Positions 20,552 through 32,649 are shown, numbered from the stretch's first letter. The stretch: 64,000 nucleotides of DNA from Macrolepiota albuminosa (GCA_027475525.1 JAMWFC010000009.1:2336187-2400186), one strand, 5' to 3'. Numbers and translations: made by a program. Notes: generated by a model not told the origin, from the letters alone.

Positions 20552-23500
20552 ATAGTCGCAAGAGGGCGACTGTACAGGAGGTGGAGGACAAACATGTCCC
20601 ACCAAAAAGTTTGCTGGCAGATTCACCAGCTATACTGATGTCTGAGGAAGAGTTTCAAGGAGCTCTGAAGAAGGGAAGCACCTGGATGTGGTCAGGTATA
20701 TGAATGGAAAGCCTAAGCAGGCTATACAGTGTAAGAATGAGCATAGTAGACGTGGGGTGGAGTCACTGGAGTGTCAGCTGACTAGCTCTCGAGTAAAGGT
20801 TGAGGATCTTGTCAAAGACAAGGTATATAGTACAATGGGAACATTGGGAAGCACAAGATTGTTAATAGATTGACCAGTGTCCCAGCCAGGAGTGCAATGG
20901 GCATATGACCCACAAATGCCACGAGAGTGGAACAAGTTGGTAGCATCAATGGTGATGCATACTATGAAAAGGGTGCAGTCAGCCCAGACGGGAGAAGTAT
21001 ACTGTTATGCATGGGAGGATGAGATTTCCAAAGCGTCGAATGTTATATTTGATGGTGTATTGCTGAAGACAAAAAGTGTGCAATTGTCATCAAACACGAC
21101 AAGAGTGGCGAGAAGGCAACCAGTTGTGAGGTTGAACCTGGGAGATCTCACAGAAGAGCACGTACATGCCTTACAGGAGCGATTTGAACCAAAGGTTCAG
21201 CTGCGAATAGCACGCATATCAAAAGGGAAAGGCAAGGCAGTAAGCCTTACTGAGGAAGATATTCCTTGATTGCGCCAGCAATGGCAATATGAGTTTGCTG
21301 ATATCGTCAATGGAACAAAGAAAGAACTTCCTCCATGGTGGGAGGTTAATCATGAGATTAATCTCATTGACGATAACAAGTACCACTTGCCTCACTGTCC
21401 ACAAGCACTACAGAATCAGCTTCATGAAAAAACAAACAGATATATAAACACAAAGTGGTGGGAGCCACAACCGGTGGTGCAAGCTGCACCTTTACTGTGT
21501 ATTTCCAAGAAGAATGGGATGTTATGAACTGCATTGGATGCATGACAGCGCAATGATAATACAGTCAAGCACGTAACACCCCTTCCAGATCAGGAAGTCA
21601 TTTATGAAGATGTCGCCACAGAGAAATATAGGTTGAAAATTGACCTTATGGATGCGTACAAACAGGTTCGCATACATGAAGAGAATATACTGAAGACACT
21701 GGTTTTGTCCTTGATGGGGACATTTGTGAGTAACATCATGCAGATTAGTGATTGCAATGCACCAGCGACATTCCAGAGGTTAATGACCTCCATCTTCTGA
21801 GATGTAATTGGGAAGTTTATGCACAACTATTTAGACAATATATTCATCTTTTCTGATTCCATTGAGGTGCATGAGCAGCACCTACAAGTCGTATTCAAAC
21901 GACTATGTAAGGCTAGTCTCTACTTCAAATGGAAGAAGTGCGAACTATATGCACCTAGTATAGACTGTCTTGGTCACATCATTGATCAGAAGGGTATTCA
22001 CCCGGACACGGATAAACTCAATCGAATTCGAGAGTGGCGTACCCCACACATGTATAATGATATCCAGCGTTTTGTTGGACTTGTAAATTATATTGGTAAC
22101 TTTTTGCCAGATATTACGGCATACACTGGGCTACTGATGGCCATGATCCAGAATGGGTCCCCTTTTCACGAGACCGCTGCATCAGCGGTGTTTTGAGATG
22201 ATCAAGCGCATTTGCACAAAAATGCCAGTGATCCAGCCAATTGATCCACGCATTGATGAGCTTATTTGGCTCATATGCGACACATCAAAGACCAGGGTTG
22301 GGGCCATGTTTGGCCAAGGTAAAATGTGGCAAACTTGCCGACCAGCAGGATTTATGTCCTGCAAGTTCACTGCTGCACAGCAGAACTATGCTGTTCACAA
22401 GTTGGAAACACTCGCTATCCTGGAAGCCCTCCTAAAGTGGGAGGATAAGCTGATGGGGTATAAGATCCATATCATTATGGATCACAAGGCACTTGAGTTT
22501 TTTAAGACCCAAGTGCATCTATCACCGCAACAACATTGCTGGATCAACTACATGTTGCAGTATCAGTTCAACATCACCTATGTAAAAGGTGAATTGAACA
22601 AGGTGGCGGACTGCCTGTCTCAATATTTCGAGAGTGATACTCAAGAGGACGTCCATGATATGCATGACTACGTGCAGGTGGACAAACACATCGATCCAGA
22701 GGGCAAAGACTTGTCCCTGCATAGGTTCCATGAAATCAAGGAACATATAGTTGAGCTCAGAAGGTGTGCCCTAGTGGTGCAGAAATGACTCTCCAGCAGG
22801 CATTGGACTCGCATGACCATCATCCTGCACCAATTGACTTAGGCAATGCGCAATTTTGCACACCTATCCAGCAAGGATACAAGAATGACAATCTCTTCTT
22901 AGAGATTCTGAACAATATCCAAGTGCATCTGTGCTTCAAGGTAGAGCAGCAGCTCATCTACCTTACCAGACCCACTGGGTCCAACGTCATCTGCATTCCC
23001 TGGGAGAGGTTGTTGATCACAACTATCCTGGACCAGGCCCACAGAGTAGTGGGCCACTTCGGAACTCAGAAAACGCTAGACTATGTGCGACGCTGGTACT
23101 GGTGGCTGCAAATGGCCAAAGAAACAAGCCAATTCTGCTCAACATGCGAGCTTTGTCAACAGTTGAAAGTACCAACACTGAAGCCACCGAGGAAGCTTCA
23201 TTCACTGCCTATACTAGTTAAACCTTGGAATTCAATCAGGATGGACTTTATAGGTCCGTTTCCCAAGTCAAAGGGTTTTAACTACCTCTGGGTAGTGATC
23301 TGCAAAATGACCAGTATGGTCCATCTCATTCCGGTGAGAACCACCATGACAGCTTCGGACTTGTCTTGGATTTATCTCAAGGAGATAGTTCATCTTTATG
23401 GACTGCCAAGTTCGATCGTAAGTGATCGAGATGCTAAGTTCACTTCCAAATGGTGGAAGGAGTTGCACAAGCTGCTTGGAGCAAAGTTGCTCATGTTGAC

Positions 23501-24100
23501 ATTGTTTCATTCGCAAATGGATGGCCAGACAGAATGAGCAAATAAGAATATTGTGCAAATATTGCAAGCGTTTGTACATTCTGATCAGAAGGACTGGGTG
23601 GACAGATGTCCACTCGTTGAATTTGCAATAAATGCAAGCATATCTGAAACCACAGGGTATTCACCCTTTGAACTCAATAATGGCTATATGCTATCCATGA
23701 TCTGTGAACTTTGCACTGATGAAGCTATTCCTGTTGGGGTAAAGCAGTTTGCGCAAAATGCGCTACAAAACTTAGTGGATGCCCATGACACAATTATAGA
23801 ATCGGACGTCTGGCAGACAAAACATGCGAATAATTGCAGATGTGAAGACCTGGATATCAAGAAAGGGAACCTATTGTACCTTTCAATGAAAAACTTGAAC
23901 TTGCCAAAAGGCAGAGCGAGTAAGCTGTGTCCAAAGTGGATTGGACCATATAGGATCCTTGAGGTGGAGCCGAGCACGTCTAACTACATGCTGGAACTGC
24001 CCCAGGTGCTGCAGGTGCGCAGGATAGTCCCTAAGTTCCATGTGTTGCTGTTGCAACCATACTTGGCCAGGGAAGAGAACTTGGTCCGGGAGTTTTGGGT
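20552..24100 (+). pseudogene. Gypsy RT-RNase H-integrase (inverted segment of element A)
   Basis: Same domain order as B. RT: 'NHEINLIDDNKYHLPHCP' (21348), catalytic box 'YLDNIFIFS' near 21828 with the second Asp changed to Asn, and 'LGHIIDQKGIHPD' (21970). RNase H: 'LICDTSKTRVGAMFGQ' (22270), 'NYAVHKLETLAI' (22384), 'IIMDHKALEFF' (22471). Integrase: HHCC ('HRVVGHFGTQKTLDYV' with 'CSTCELCQQ'), 'IRMDFIGPFPKSKG' (23237), 'SDRDAKFTS' (23420), 'MDGQTE' then TGA where B has Arg (23536), and 'VPKFHVLLLQPY' (24030). It stops there, lacking the chromodomain-like tail found at 19544-19822 on the other strand. Several TGA stops and a 2-bp deletion near 22170 disable it. Confidence 0.85.
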
Positions 24101-24646
24101 TTTAGAGGCTGGGGGTTGGGTGGGGGTCGAGTCGGGAACTGGGGGTTTTAAGACGAGACCGGGTTAACAAATTGCAAGTAGTGAAGTGCGTACCAAACTT
24201 AGAGCACACGGTTGTTCAAGTGTGCCAGTCGAAGTGTGCCAGTCAGCATGTACCAATCAAGCAGAGGGCACGCAACAATTCAAGTTAATATCAAGACTAG
24301 CAAATACAACAGGGAGCTACACTATAAATACTACAAGGCCAGGTCTGGGTTTCTGGGGTTCCAGGGTGTCTGGGATAAGTCCCGGGGGGCATTGAGTAGT
24401 GGGAGGGGGACTGTATACCAGGATTGCACGTGTGGGGTACACAATCAATTGGCGTGGAGGGAGCCGTGATGTGTGATGTGTGATGGCCTAGAAGCAGTTG
24501 GCATAATCTGGTCATTGATCAGGGGTTGATGGCGGTTGATCCCAGGTCCGTGATGCGGGGTTGCCGGGAGGTGCCAGGTGATGGTGGTCCTTGATGCATG
24601 TGATAGCAGTGTCGGTAGTCATGATGGCGGGGCACGTTCTGTGGGG
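24101..24646. other. GC-rich filler at inversion junction, no gene seen
   Basis: This 546-bp stretch separates the plus-strand integrase end from minus-strand gag. It is rich in GGGG runs (near 24110-24150, 24360-24420, 24670) and matches neither element. No ORF of interest, no LTR boundary and no second copy in the window is seen. It probably came in with the rearrangement. Confidence 0.4.
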
Positions 24647-25810
24647 TCAGAGAGAGGGTCCCAGATGGGGTTCTGGGGGTGTCCCAGGGTGGATCTGGAG
24701 GGAAGGGGTCGTGACATCATCCACTTTTGAGCCTTCAGCCTCTATTTGTGGCTCTTCTTCCACCTCCTCAATGACCTCGTCATCCTCGTCATCACTGATG
24801 ACCTCACTAGGAGCCGCAGCTGTATGAGCTGCCCAAATGTGTGCCTTGGACAGGGCAGGACATTCCTTAGCGAAATGCCTGACCTGACCACAGTTGTAGC
24901 ATGTGGAGGAGTCTCCAGCAGGCCTTCTCTGGGCCGCTCCAGCCACCCCAGTGGGTTTGCTCACCATGCGCGTTATACACTGCCTTTTTAAAGGCATCCC
25001 AAGCTTCCTGCATTGTTGCAGCGTTGACAAATCAATTATACAATCCTATCAGAACTTCTTTAAACATCCAGTGCGATTTGTCGCGATTAATGTGGAGGAC
25101 ATGGCCATGGAACCAATTCTGAGCCTCTCCCTCCATGAATTTGTGTAGCATGAATATCCTCTCCTGGTCCATGTTGTCTCCACCATAGCAGCAGGCTGCC
25201 AGGTGGTAGCAGACGTCCATGGCCCAGTCCTCCAACTGGGAGAACCTATGCCCTCCAGCATATGCACGTATGTGCTTACCATCAGATTTGCGGGGACTTA
25301 CCCCTGCAGGAAATTTAAACCTGACTCCAAGGGAGTCATCCACCAGATGAGTAAGGCGGTCATGCATATGATCCATATGGATCTTCACCGCCTCATTCAT
25401 TCCAGGCATACTTTCATGCAACTTATGAGGTGCAGGCATCAAAAATGCCTGGGGACTGCAAAACAGGTGCTCATTGGCTGTTCTTTCTGGCTGTGGGGTG
25501 GGCTGTTGCCTCATTTCTCGCTCTGCTGGTAATCCACCAGTATGCCTGCCACCATTACAATGATTATTATCATCTTGATTGTTCAGTCTATGATCACAAC
25601 CCCCACCATCATTATTGCAACAATTTGGGTCCCTCTTCTCATAGTGATCACTATTATTGTCACTACCACCTGGATCTCTGTCCAGTTCAGCAGTTTGAGC
25701 CGCAAATTGTCACCGCATGTCATCGACAGACGTTACACCCTCACACCCTTCAAAGGCGACCCCCTGGTCATCAATCAACAACTCACCATGATTGTGCAAG
25801 TCCTGTTTGC
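24647..25810 (-). pseudogene. Gag of element A: capsid-like region and zinc knuckle
   Basis: Minus-strand frames read 'MDHMHDRLTHLVDDSLGVRF' (25370), 'QLEDWAMDVCYHLAACCYGG' (25230), 'EGEAQNWFHGHVLHINRDKS' and 'WMFKEVLIGLYN', then TGA (25032) at the codon where B also has TGA. Further on come the zinc knuckle 'CYNCGQVRHFAKEC' (about 24900) and an acidic segment (DDEDDEVIEEVEEE). The homology to B gag-protease stops near 24710, just before protease should begin. It is the N-terminal partner of the protease at 19930. Confidence 0.8.
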
Positions 25811-26328
25811 TGTAAGGGCGACCTCTAGAGGCTGTGGCTCAGTCACACAGCTGGCAGAGGGAGATCCAAAGTGTATTAGAATATATACTGACAATATCAA
25901 GGTAGCTACTCACCTGGCAGAGGGAGATCCAAAGAGAACAAGTCTGGGGATTCCCTATGCCAGGTTGGACGCTTCTGAGGCCTCTAAAGCGTGGGAAACA
26001 ACTGTACAGTACAACAAAACCTTAAAAACTCGAAAATTGACTAACCAAACAAGTGTGCAAACAAGGGAGGAAAACTCCGGACTTTAGAAGTCAGAAAGGC
26101 AAACTCCGGCTTATCTAAGCAGCCTGGAGCAGTGCTGAAGGGCCCACACTTGTCTGAGTGATAGCTAAAGAACCAGAGCACCTCAAAGGTTGAGAATAGT
26201 ACTAACAGATAGTGTTGAAAAAGTAGTAACAGCAAAATGAGAGAATGATAGAAGAAATAAGGAAGTGAATGAAAGGAGAGTGAAGAAATAAAGAGTGAAA
26301 GAAGAAAGGAATGAGGAGTCCCCTGACA
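25811..26328 (+). mobile_element. Solo LTR, copy 3 (518 bp)
   Basis: Starts TGTAAGGGCGACC and ends CCCCTGACA. Flanks TTTGC (25806-25810) and GTTGC (26329-26333) form a 5-bp duplication with one mismatch. It is inserted in gag of element A. It is very similar to copy 2 in opposite orientation. Confidence 0.85.
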
Positions 26329-26905
26329 GTTGCGCATCCTCTGATAATTGACACATTCATTCCAGTTGTCCACTAGGTGGACGTGTTGTGGTTGCATTTG
26401 CTCCTCAAGAATGTGGACTTTGTCTACCTATTCCTTGATAGTGACCTGCTTTTGAGGTGTCTTAACCTCTTGCACTGCAAGTAGTGCCTCTGGCTCTGCT
26501 GGAGTTGTCGTCACAGTCTCTACCTCAGACAATACCTGCTGAGGCACTCCACTGACAATGCGTTGACAGTTTGCGGCGTTCTGACACCTAACGTAGTCTT
26601 GCTGAGACTCATTGGCCTGATGAGGTGCATTGAGCAACTCCATTGCGTCTGTGATTAATGGTGCTTGTCGGCGCACACTCATTTTGCATTCCACTGAATC
26701 GGCTGGAGTGGCCGTTGAGACTGCTGACCCTCGTGCCGCTTTGCGCTTGAGGTATTCCACCACTTCAAGTTCAAAGATATGCACAAATAATTCAATATAT
26801 TCAGTCAAATGTGCATGGGGTACATTGTGACTCCTAGCAGCCAGTAACTGTAGGTGCTTTACTACATAAAGCTGCAGACACTTTCACGTCGATTCCTTCA
26901 TGACC
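26329..26905 (-). pseudogene. Gag of element A: N-terminal part
   Basis: Minus-strand reading 'LTEYIELFVHIFELEVVEYL' followed by 'KRKAARGSAVST' aligns with B 'STKYTDLMVRVLTMELQIYV' and 'KATRQSGVST'. Upstream, 'AVMKEST' matches B 'EVMKYTT' and then homology ends at the MITE-like repeat, so the 5' part of gag and the 5' LTR of element A are missing from the window. Confidence 0.7.
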
Positions 26906-26906
26906 G

Positions 26907-27252
26907 CTGCATGCTCTCTTGTACCAGACACAGAGATATCTACTTTCTTCGACTTTCTACCTCTTTCCATCCCTCAGAAAATTATATATAAGACACTATG
27001 TATGTGTCAAAGTGTTTGGCATACTCAAATTCTAAATAAGTTGTTGATTTATTTTACCGAACCATGGTGGGTGACCAAATGTGTTATGATTTCACACTTT
27101 TAGATTTTCTATACTTCGACAGATTCAAATTTCTATAGTGTAAGTACAGAATCATCTTTGTATATACAATATTTATCTATGGTTTTTTCTGGGGTTGGAA
27201 GGTGGCTGGATTAAGTTACCCAATACAAATTTCACATTGTGACACATGATAG
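26907..27252. mobile_element. MITE-like repeat, copy 1
   Basis: About 346 bp that align nearly end to end with 49589-49938, from ATGCTCTCTTGTACC to CACATGATAG, followed by TA. No coding potential. The left terminus is altered here and truncates element A gag. See copy 2 for the inverted termini. Confidence 0.65.
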
Positions 27253-27465
27253 TATTCAATTTTTATTGGCAGTGTGTGAGGTTTAACGTATTCTAAGCTT
27301 ACTAACCTGGCAGACTGGGGGTAATATGCCAAGTTTAGACATCAATCAAATTGTGATGTCGGGGTGCAAGGCAGAAAAAAAAGAGAGGTAACTGGCCAAA
27401 AAAGGAATATAAACCATAACATATGACGTAGGTTCTAGACGTCGGTCTCAAAAGCTCAACAGGTT

Positions 27466-28206
27466 GGAAGAGGAGATGAAATAGATGGTGAAAGTGTCAC
27501 TGCGTAAAATTGAAGTACACAATTCAGGCACATCACATATAGAAATCTAGTTATTGTAATATGAAGTAAGTCTAATGCCTCAGTCTTTGGAAAAGAACTC
27601 TGTTCAACCTGTAATACGAAGTAAGTCTAATGCTACAGGTCGAACATAAGTATGGACTAGGCTAGCGGGAGGTAAAGTTACCCTCAGTCTTTGGAAAAGA
27701 ACTGAGGGCCAGTAAGGGCAGTCTCTCCTGAATAGGGTGAACGGTGGCTGAAAAACTATATAGGACGATCGACCACGATCGTCTTAGAGAGCAGGTGTAA
27801 GCAAAGAAAAGAAAACAAGAACCCAGTTTGAGATGCCGGGAAGTAACCGGCACGCCACAGCGATGAGTCTATTCCGACAGTCATTAGTCTCAATTTTATG
27901 TGCATCCCTGAATTCCATAGATACTACAGCAGATTATCTCATAACGCATGGGATTTGGGCTGGAACTATGGTGGGGCCCACTTCACGGGGTTGTATAACG
28001 CATAACGCATGATACATAGCCCCATGAGCCCAAATATGAGATTTATGCATTGTGACATCATGCATTATGAGATAATCTACTGTAGTATCTATGGAATTCA
28101 GGTAGATACAGAAAATTGAGAATTCTATGTACATGTGATGTGCGTGAATTGTGGCTTCGATTTTACGCAGTGACACTTTCACCATCTACTTCATCTCCCC
28201 TTCCAA
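27466..28206. repeat. Fold-back (inverted repeat) structure beside the complex I gene
   Basis: The outer arms 27466-27530 (GGTTGGAAGAGGAGATGAAA...) and 28140-28206 are imperfect reverse complements, and inner arms about 27888-27952 and 28053-28118 (GAATTCCATAGATACTACAG...) also pair. Between the arms lie two direct repeats of CTCAGTCTTTGGAAAAGAAC (27574, 27680), two of GTAATAYGAAGTAAGTCTAATGC and a short GACGATCG/CGATCGTC palindrome. No ORF is present. It could be a fold-back or composite non-autonomous element; no clear target duplication is seen. Confidence 0.5.
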
Positions 28207-28325
28207 CCGAAAAAAAAAAGAAATAAAACTTGACTTGTAATTATATCCCCTCCCATTTTCACACTCTACACTCTACGTCCTACGTTGTACGTTTTTTCAA
28301 CACCCCACACGGTCTACGCCTACGC

Positions 28326-30995
28326 CTACGCCGCCTGCGCCCGCGCCTCCTTCCCCTGTCCCTGCTCAGCATCCTCCGAAAACCCGTAATCCCTCCCAAG
28401 CACAAACGCACGCGTACACTCCGCCATCGTCTTCGACCTACCCAAACACAAAAACGCATCAGCATAAACCCCCAAAAAATCGCACCAGCCCCCCGAAGAA
28501 AGAGAAACAAAACACTCACGCGCGAGAAACGACATCGGTCTGATAAAAATTCTCAATCGGGTTCTTAAACACCGCTTTCCCAATCTCCTTGACTACCCCC
28601 TCTGCAGCAGAAGCAGAGGAGGAAGAGAGGGCAGCGTCAAGACCCAAGAGCGCAACGGAGGACGAAACGCGCTCCGTCACGTCATACCTCACCAAATGAG
28701 GCGCGACCTCCCACATCCGATCACGCACATCGAGTATATCATCATACGGCACCTGCACACCCAAGACCTCCGATAACGCCCTACCCGCACATCAGTATCC
28801 CCAGACACAAAAAAAGACATGGGGGAGCCAGATACGCACCTTACGACTTTCCAATCCTCCCGCGCGGCACCAGGAGGCGGCACCGCAGCCCGCCCGAGCT
28901 GCGCACGTCCCTCAGCGTTCACCCACGTCCCCGCTTTCTCGGTATACGCCGCGCCAGGCAACACCACGTCCGCGAGCGCAGCGCCCGCGTCGCCATGGTG
29001 GCCCTGATACACAACGAACGCGCCGGGCGGCACCGCGCGCGCGCTCAAGTCGTCCGCGTTGAGTAGGTACATGAATTTCGCCGCGCCCGCGCCTTTCGAT
29101 GGCGTCGGCCGGTATCCGAGGTCATACGCGGCTGCGCGCGAGGCGTGCTGTGTGTGTGCTGTGTGGTTAGCGAGGCGATGGAAAAGGAGGGAAAAGGACG
29201 AACTCGTTGGAGGACACTGAACCCGTTCCACTCGGGTGTGATAAACCGGGCTTGGTTACGCTTGACGTACGCGGCGAGGGCGTCGTAGACCTTGCTACCG
29301 CCGTGCATCTCGGCGACTGCGCTGCCGAGGATAATGAGCGGTTTTTGTGCTTTGGCAAAGGCCTGCGCGAACTCCGAGGTCGTGCGGCCCTCGACAAAGT
29401 CGAGGACGGCCTGTACGTCTGAGCCGAGGTGTTCGTAGCCGTATGTGGTATCTACGCGCTCGCCGACGAGGCCGACCTGCATCGGGTTGTGGAGCCAGCT
29501 CTTGCGGATGCGCGAGTTGAGCACGGCGGCCTCGTGGCGGGGGTTAGTGCCCACGAGGAGGATGGCGTCGGCGGCCTCGACACCCGGGACGGTGGCGTTG
29601 AAGAGGTAGTTGGCGCGGACGTCAGTGGTGGGCATGCCCGGGGCGGGAATGTCGGTGGTGAGGTTTTCAGAGCCAAGACGGTGGATGAGGTCGCGCAGGA
29701 CGAGGAGGGACTCGGTGTCGGCGAAGGCACCTGCGATGCCCTGAATCTCGTTGCCTCGGGCGCCAGAGGCTTCGAAGCCGGCCTTGATGGCGGCGAGGGC
29801 GTCCTGCCAGGTAGCGGAGACGAAGCGGTCGTGTGACTTGACTAGAGGTGTCGTGAGACGCTGGGTGCGGAGGCCGTCGTATGAGTAGCGAGTCTTGTCG
29901 CTGATCCATTCTTCATTGACGTCGTCGTTGGTGCGGGGCTGGATACGCATGACCTGGACGCCGCGCGAGTCGATGCGGATGTTGGAGCCAAGGGCGTCAT
30001 GTACATCGATTGACTCTGTGTTTTTAAGTTCCCAGGGCCGGGCGGTGAACGCGTAGGGCTTGGAGGTGAGTGCACCAACAGGACAAAGGTCGATGATGTT
30101 GCCCGAGAGCTCAGAGTTGATAGTTTTGGCAACGTACATACCAATCTGCATGTCGTTGCCACGACCGGTAGTTCCCAACTCCTCGACGCCGGCGACTTCG
30201 TTTGCAAAACGGACGCAACGGGTGCACTGGATGCAGCGGTTCATAGAAGTCTTGACGATGGGCCCGAGGTCCTTGTTCTCAACGGCGCGCTTGCCAGTGA
30301 TCTCGTGGAAACGCGTGCGGTCGGAGCCATAGCGCATGGACTGGTCCTGGAGATCGCACTCACCGCCTTGGTCGCAGATGGGACAGTCGAGCGGGTGGTT
30401 GGCGAGTAGAAATTCCATGACGCCCTCGCTGCGGGGGTCAGTGAGGAACGCGCGGACAAAAAGAGGCATACCGGGCTTCCTTGACGAGCGGCGTGTTCGT
30501 GAACACTTTGGACCCAGGCATGGCAGGCATCGCACTGCAGAGAGTCAGCACGTGCGCACAAACAAAAAAGCGACGGACCATGAGGCCACTGGCTTAGGCG
30601 ACCGTTCCACTTCGACAAGACACATTCTACCGGCAGTCAGCAGCAGACTCTGGCCCAGCACACGCGACGCACCTGCAGTTGCCCGCAATAGCCAGTCTGC
30701 ACACCGTCAGCACAATCCCCAGCACCAGTCAACGCGCTCACCGGTCATGGTAACAGAACCGCGGTATCGCAGCACCCGCCGCCTCGCATGCCTGGATCAG
30801 CGCAGACCCTGCAACACATTAGCAATCAACCACACCAGCACACTCTGTCCCCTCACCCTGCGGCACCGTCACCTCTTTCCCGTCCACCGTCAGCGTAATC
30901 CCCCCCGCCGCACTCGCCATCGTTCGCGTCCACACTGGCTTGCATGCTCTCCCGAGCGTCGTCGGCCGCGACGCTGTACACACTATCCGCAGCAT
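28326..30995 (-). CDS. NADH:ubiquinone oxidoreductase 75/78-kDa subunit, mitochondrial complex I
   Basis: Fungal homologue of NDUFS1 (nuo-78), the peripheral-arm subunit carrying clusters N1b, N4 and N5. Nine exons with GT-AG introns join in frame to 748 codons, the usual family length: 30857-30995, 30742-30808, 30673-30696, 30579-30626, 30472-30534, 29204-30428, 28840-29147, 28520-28780, 28326-28437. Start at 30995 gives an Arg-rich mitochondrial presequence (MLRIVCTASRPTTLGRACK). The 2Fe-2S ligands are in 'FCYH', 'GNCRMC' and 'ASCAMP'. 'HPLDCPICDQGGECDLQ' and 'CIQCTRCVRF' with 'LCPVGAL' bind the two 4Fe-4S clusters. A molybdopterin-oxidoreductase-like domain follows; the C-terminal exon has 'SKTMAECTRAFVLG'. 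The N-terminal quarter is cut by five 43-48-bp introns. The gene looks intact and lies between transposon blocks. The exon 6/7 junction (29204/29147) is the least certain. Confidence 0.93.
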
Positions 30996-32036
30996 TCGGG
31001 GAAAGACGTTGCTCGCTATCACCCCCACCGACAATCCCAATTTCTTCTTTCACACGCTCTCGGTTTCTTCCGGAACCCAAGTCACGCATTACAAATGTAC
31101 ACAAGCCAATTGGCTCCCGCTCTTCTGAAAAGTAGGCTGTAAAGTCTAAGTCACTTGGGTCTTTGAACCACTTACAGGTCCACGGAGCAGTGTGGGCAGG
31201 ACACAAGGCGACTGATGCTTGTCAAATGTAACAGATAGATAAAATTCTCAAACGTAGTGAGTATCCGATGAAATGCGTCTAAGTAAAATGTCCACCTCAC
31301 CCCCAAGTCGTGTGATAGTCAACTAAGTGTCTGCTGCTGCGTGCTATTGACTTAGACTTGGATATCTCCAAGCTGGGCACAGCAGCCTACTGGTTGTGCA
31401 ACTTGTGGTGTCATTAAACCCCGCTTTATTGCACTAAAAGGGCAAATTGAAGTTGGATTTGGTATGCTCATCATCAATGATTTTTGCATTCGAGAAACCT
31501 CATAAATTTAGCTCTGAACACTGATGCGAAATGTAAAGTGTACTATTAATTAAAGTAGTCTAAACGAAGTCAGACTAGCTTTTGTGTAATTTCGACTTTA
31601 ATTCACAATGGCTCGTGGGGCAAAGTTGCGCGCACTAACACTTTGTAAAATGCAGTAGAGTTTTAATTTTTATTGTTTAATTTGAATGCACTTAAAAAGT
31701 CACACTCGAAATTGGGAGCAAATAGTATTAATACTAATCCCGAAGTCAATCGCGCTGCATAAGGCCTAAGACGTCCACTCCCTGGGGACTCCGAGCCGTG
31801 GCAAGTTGATTGCTTGCCCGACTTCCCCGTTTTCGTCCTCCTTTTATACCCCCTCCCTTGTTGCACGGACCATCCTGTATCCCCTCATGTTTTCTCGTAG
31901 TTTCGTTGTTACGCGTCCGGGTCACGATAGTGCCGGTTCTGGGCCCCGGTTGCTGTGTTACCAGGGCTGCCGTCGAGGCTAATGGTTTGTCCGTCGTTCT
32001 GCGTGGCTAATCCTTCCTCCCTTTTTCTTCCTGCTC
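30996..32036. other. Upstream region of complex I gene; no gene seen
   Basis: The first 200 bp before the start codon at 30995 should contain the complex I gene promoter; no clear TATA box is visible. The remaining sequence to about 32036 is mixed composition with no recognisable coding or repeat features. Confidence 0.4.
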
Positions 32037-32321
32037 CTATTTCCTTCCTCCCTTCTCCGTTTCTCTCCTGGAGCCTTCGTTGTAGTACTGAGGTGGGATT
32101 GGTGGTGTTGTTACCAGAGTAGTGGTGGTACGTGGGGGTAGAGGAATGACGAGGTGGGTGTCGAATTTTGATCGTGATCGGGTCACGATCGTCTGATGGG
32201 CTTGATCTCGGTGATTAGGCCGTGATCGCATTGCCATCAGATCCTGCCGTGTTGCCGTTTTGTCGTTGCTTTCGTCGCCTTGGGTGCTTGCTGGGTGGTC
32301 TGGTGGTGTGGTAGTGGGCAT
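32037..32321 (-). pseudogene. Possible N-terminal fragment of a gypsy gag
   Basis: A 94-codon minus-strand ORF reads 'MPTTTPPDHPASTQGDE', then 'FDTHLVIPLPPRTTTTL'. Pro/Thr/Arg-rich starts with an 'FDTHL.IP.PPR' block are seen in gag proteins of basidiomycete gypsy elements. A weak partner lies at 35316-35509 ('DLDQAH' against 'HRDQAH'), and both are followed on their right by a GCTTACAGTTTTCAGC block (about 32370, 35514). No downstream pol is attached. Low confidence. Confidence 0.3.
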
Positions 32322-32649
32322 CCTGAGGTGTGTGTATGTCCCGGTCTACGGTTTTCGACCGTTACGAGAGCTTACAGTTTTCAGCTAGCTCGTATGGACT
32401 TACGACAGTTTTTAATAGAATAAAATATTTATTATTTGTCGTTCCTCAGTTCCTGTCTCTGATTTGAGACAGGCGTATCACCAAAAACAAAATGGACACA
32501 CAAGGTTGACCAGGAGGTCAACATTCTCAAAGTTGAGATGGGGTGATATGTTGCCCCTCTGGTGCGCCAGTATGATTGAACCTTGGATTGAGTAGCTCGG
32601 CGTTCCCAGGGAGTGAATTGCTTAGGCTACTTGATCTAAAAGTAAGTAA

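Noticed and set aside
19930..24100. Independent third gypsy insertion
   Set aside because: No LTRs or target duplication bound it, and its two ends complement the broken ends of element A, so an inversion within A fits better; not fully excluded.
28230..28568. Arg/Pro-rich plus-strand ORF
   Set aside because: It is antisense to the last exon and intron of the complex I gene; its composition comes from G+C-rich codons on the other strand.
29429..29836. Plus-strand Gly/Val-rich ORF
   Set aside because: It is a shadow of the large complex I exon, which has clear family motifs.
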